NCBI GenBank assembly: GCA_028819675.1
Contig: JAPPKT010000210.1
Coordinates: 1 to 13,527, forward strand
Direction: 5' to 3'
DNA: 13,527 bases
DNA from: Caldilineaceae bacterium
GTDB lineage: Bacteria > Chloroflexota > Anaerolineae > Caldilineales > Caldilineaceae
Below the pieces are notes generated by a model. The model had not been told where the DNA came from. It saw nothing but the letters and a program-made list of their open reading frames with translations, and made no database searches. Shown here one piece after another: positions 13,082 to 13,527 of the stretch; the first letter of the stretch is position 1, and each line of letters begins with the position of its first letter. Position numbers and translations under genes: made by a program.

Positions 13082-13527
13082 AACAGTATAAATTTGTTTA
13101 TTCAGCGGTGTGGCTGCAGGTGAGAGGCGTGTTGAGAGCCTTCAGAAAGGCCGACATTCAGAGGAAGGCGGAGATAGTTCTGACAGGCTATGCATTCAGT
13201 AACCGGGGCACTGAGTACCTGGAGTGGGTATTGAGGAGAGATAGGTAGAGCGGTGCGGCTGTGAGTTCAAGAAGTGGACTCGGACTGGCACATCGAGGCC
13301 AGGAAGATTGGACGGCCTTCCCAGGGGCGAACTGCGGAATGTGGGATTGTGAAGAGCAGAGACCACCGCTAGAGACAACCTCTGTTGGCCCAGGTACAGC
13401 CTCTATGCGGCAGTCAGTGTTTTTCCGGATTGGTTGAGGAGGGCGTGTTCACGGGGACACCTGGAGAGTACATACCGGTCAAGGTGTGGATGCGGAGCTA
13501 TCACTGCTCTTGGTGCGATCGCGGGTA
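13082..13527. other. Right-edge stretch without a supported gene
   Basis: About 445 bp upstream of the block B promoter. Both strands carry only short frames with no ribosome site, no recognisable motif and frequent stops. No tRNA-like fold, array of repeats or convincing terminator was seen. It may be intergenic DNA or a decayed gene. Confidence 0.4.

Noticed and set aside
13101..13248. Short plus-strand frame of about 46 codons from a GTG near 13110
   Set aside because: No ribosome site, no recognised motif and no supporting context. Random open frames of this size are expected.
13373..13527. Plus-strand frame open to the right edge, ending with an HCSWCDRG-like segment resembling a zinc-ribbon
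   Set aside because: Only about 51 codons with no clear start or ribosome site. A single CxxC is not enough to call a transposase or other gene.
1..13527. CRISPR array, tRNA, rRNA, insertion sequence or prophage genes
   Set aside because: No regularly spaced repeats, cloverleaf-like segments, conserved rRNA blocks, transposase motifs or terminal inverted repeats were seen.

Overview
The window looks like a carbohydrate-uptake locus from a GC-rich bacterium. The evidence for the lineage is indirect. Both binding-protein lipoproteins have an Ala/Pro/Glu-rich linker straight after the lipid cysteine, one of them is Tat-exported, and CUT1 sugar importers sit beside a DegT aminotransferase, an IolE-like isomerase and a sialidase-fold protein. 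This style is common in Chloroflexota (Anaerolineae/Caldilineales type), but no phylogenetic marker is present, so the assignment is an inference.

Layout. At the left edge (1-806, plus strand) is the 3' part of a DegT/DnrJ/EryC1/StrS aminotransferase. After a convergent gap of about 165 bp holding a perfect 10-bp hairpin, everything else recognised is on the minus strand, in two transcription blocks read right to left. Block A (about 8271 down to 973) has a promoter-like region, a Sec lipoprotein solute-binding protein, a hairpin, a MalF-type permease (TTG start), a MalG-type permease, a MalK/UgpC-type ATPase (TTG start), an IolE-like TIM-barrel isomerase/epimerase, and a CE15 glucuronoyl-esterase-like protein with a helical TPR-like N-terminus. 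Block B (about 13081 down to 8431) has a promoter with a perfect TATAAT, a Tat-lipoprotein solute-binding protein, a hairpin, a MalF-type permease, a MalG-type permease, and a sialidase-fold (Asp-box) protein. The last ~460 bp at the right edge hold no gene I can support.

How it fits together. Each block encodes the extracytoplasmic receptor and the two membrane subunits of a CUT1 oligosaccharide importer, followed by enzymes with no visible signal peptide. Only one ATPase gene is present, so it may energise both importers. The likely logic is to import glycans, then process them in the cytoplasm (ester cleavage by the CE15-like enzyme, glycan cleavage by the Asp-box enzyme, ketose/inosose isomerisation or dehydration by the IolE-like protein). 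In both blocks a stem-loop lies between the binding-protein gene and the first permease gene, as expected for systems that make more binding protein than permease. The substrates cannot be read from the sequence.
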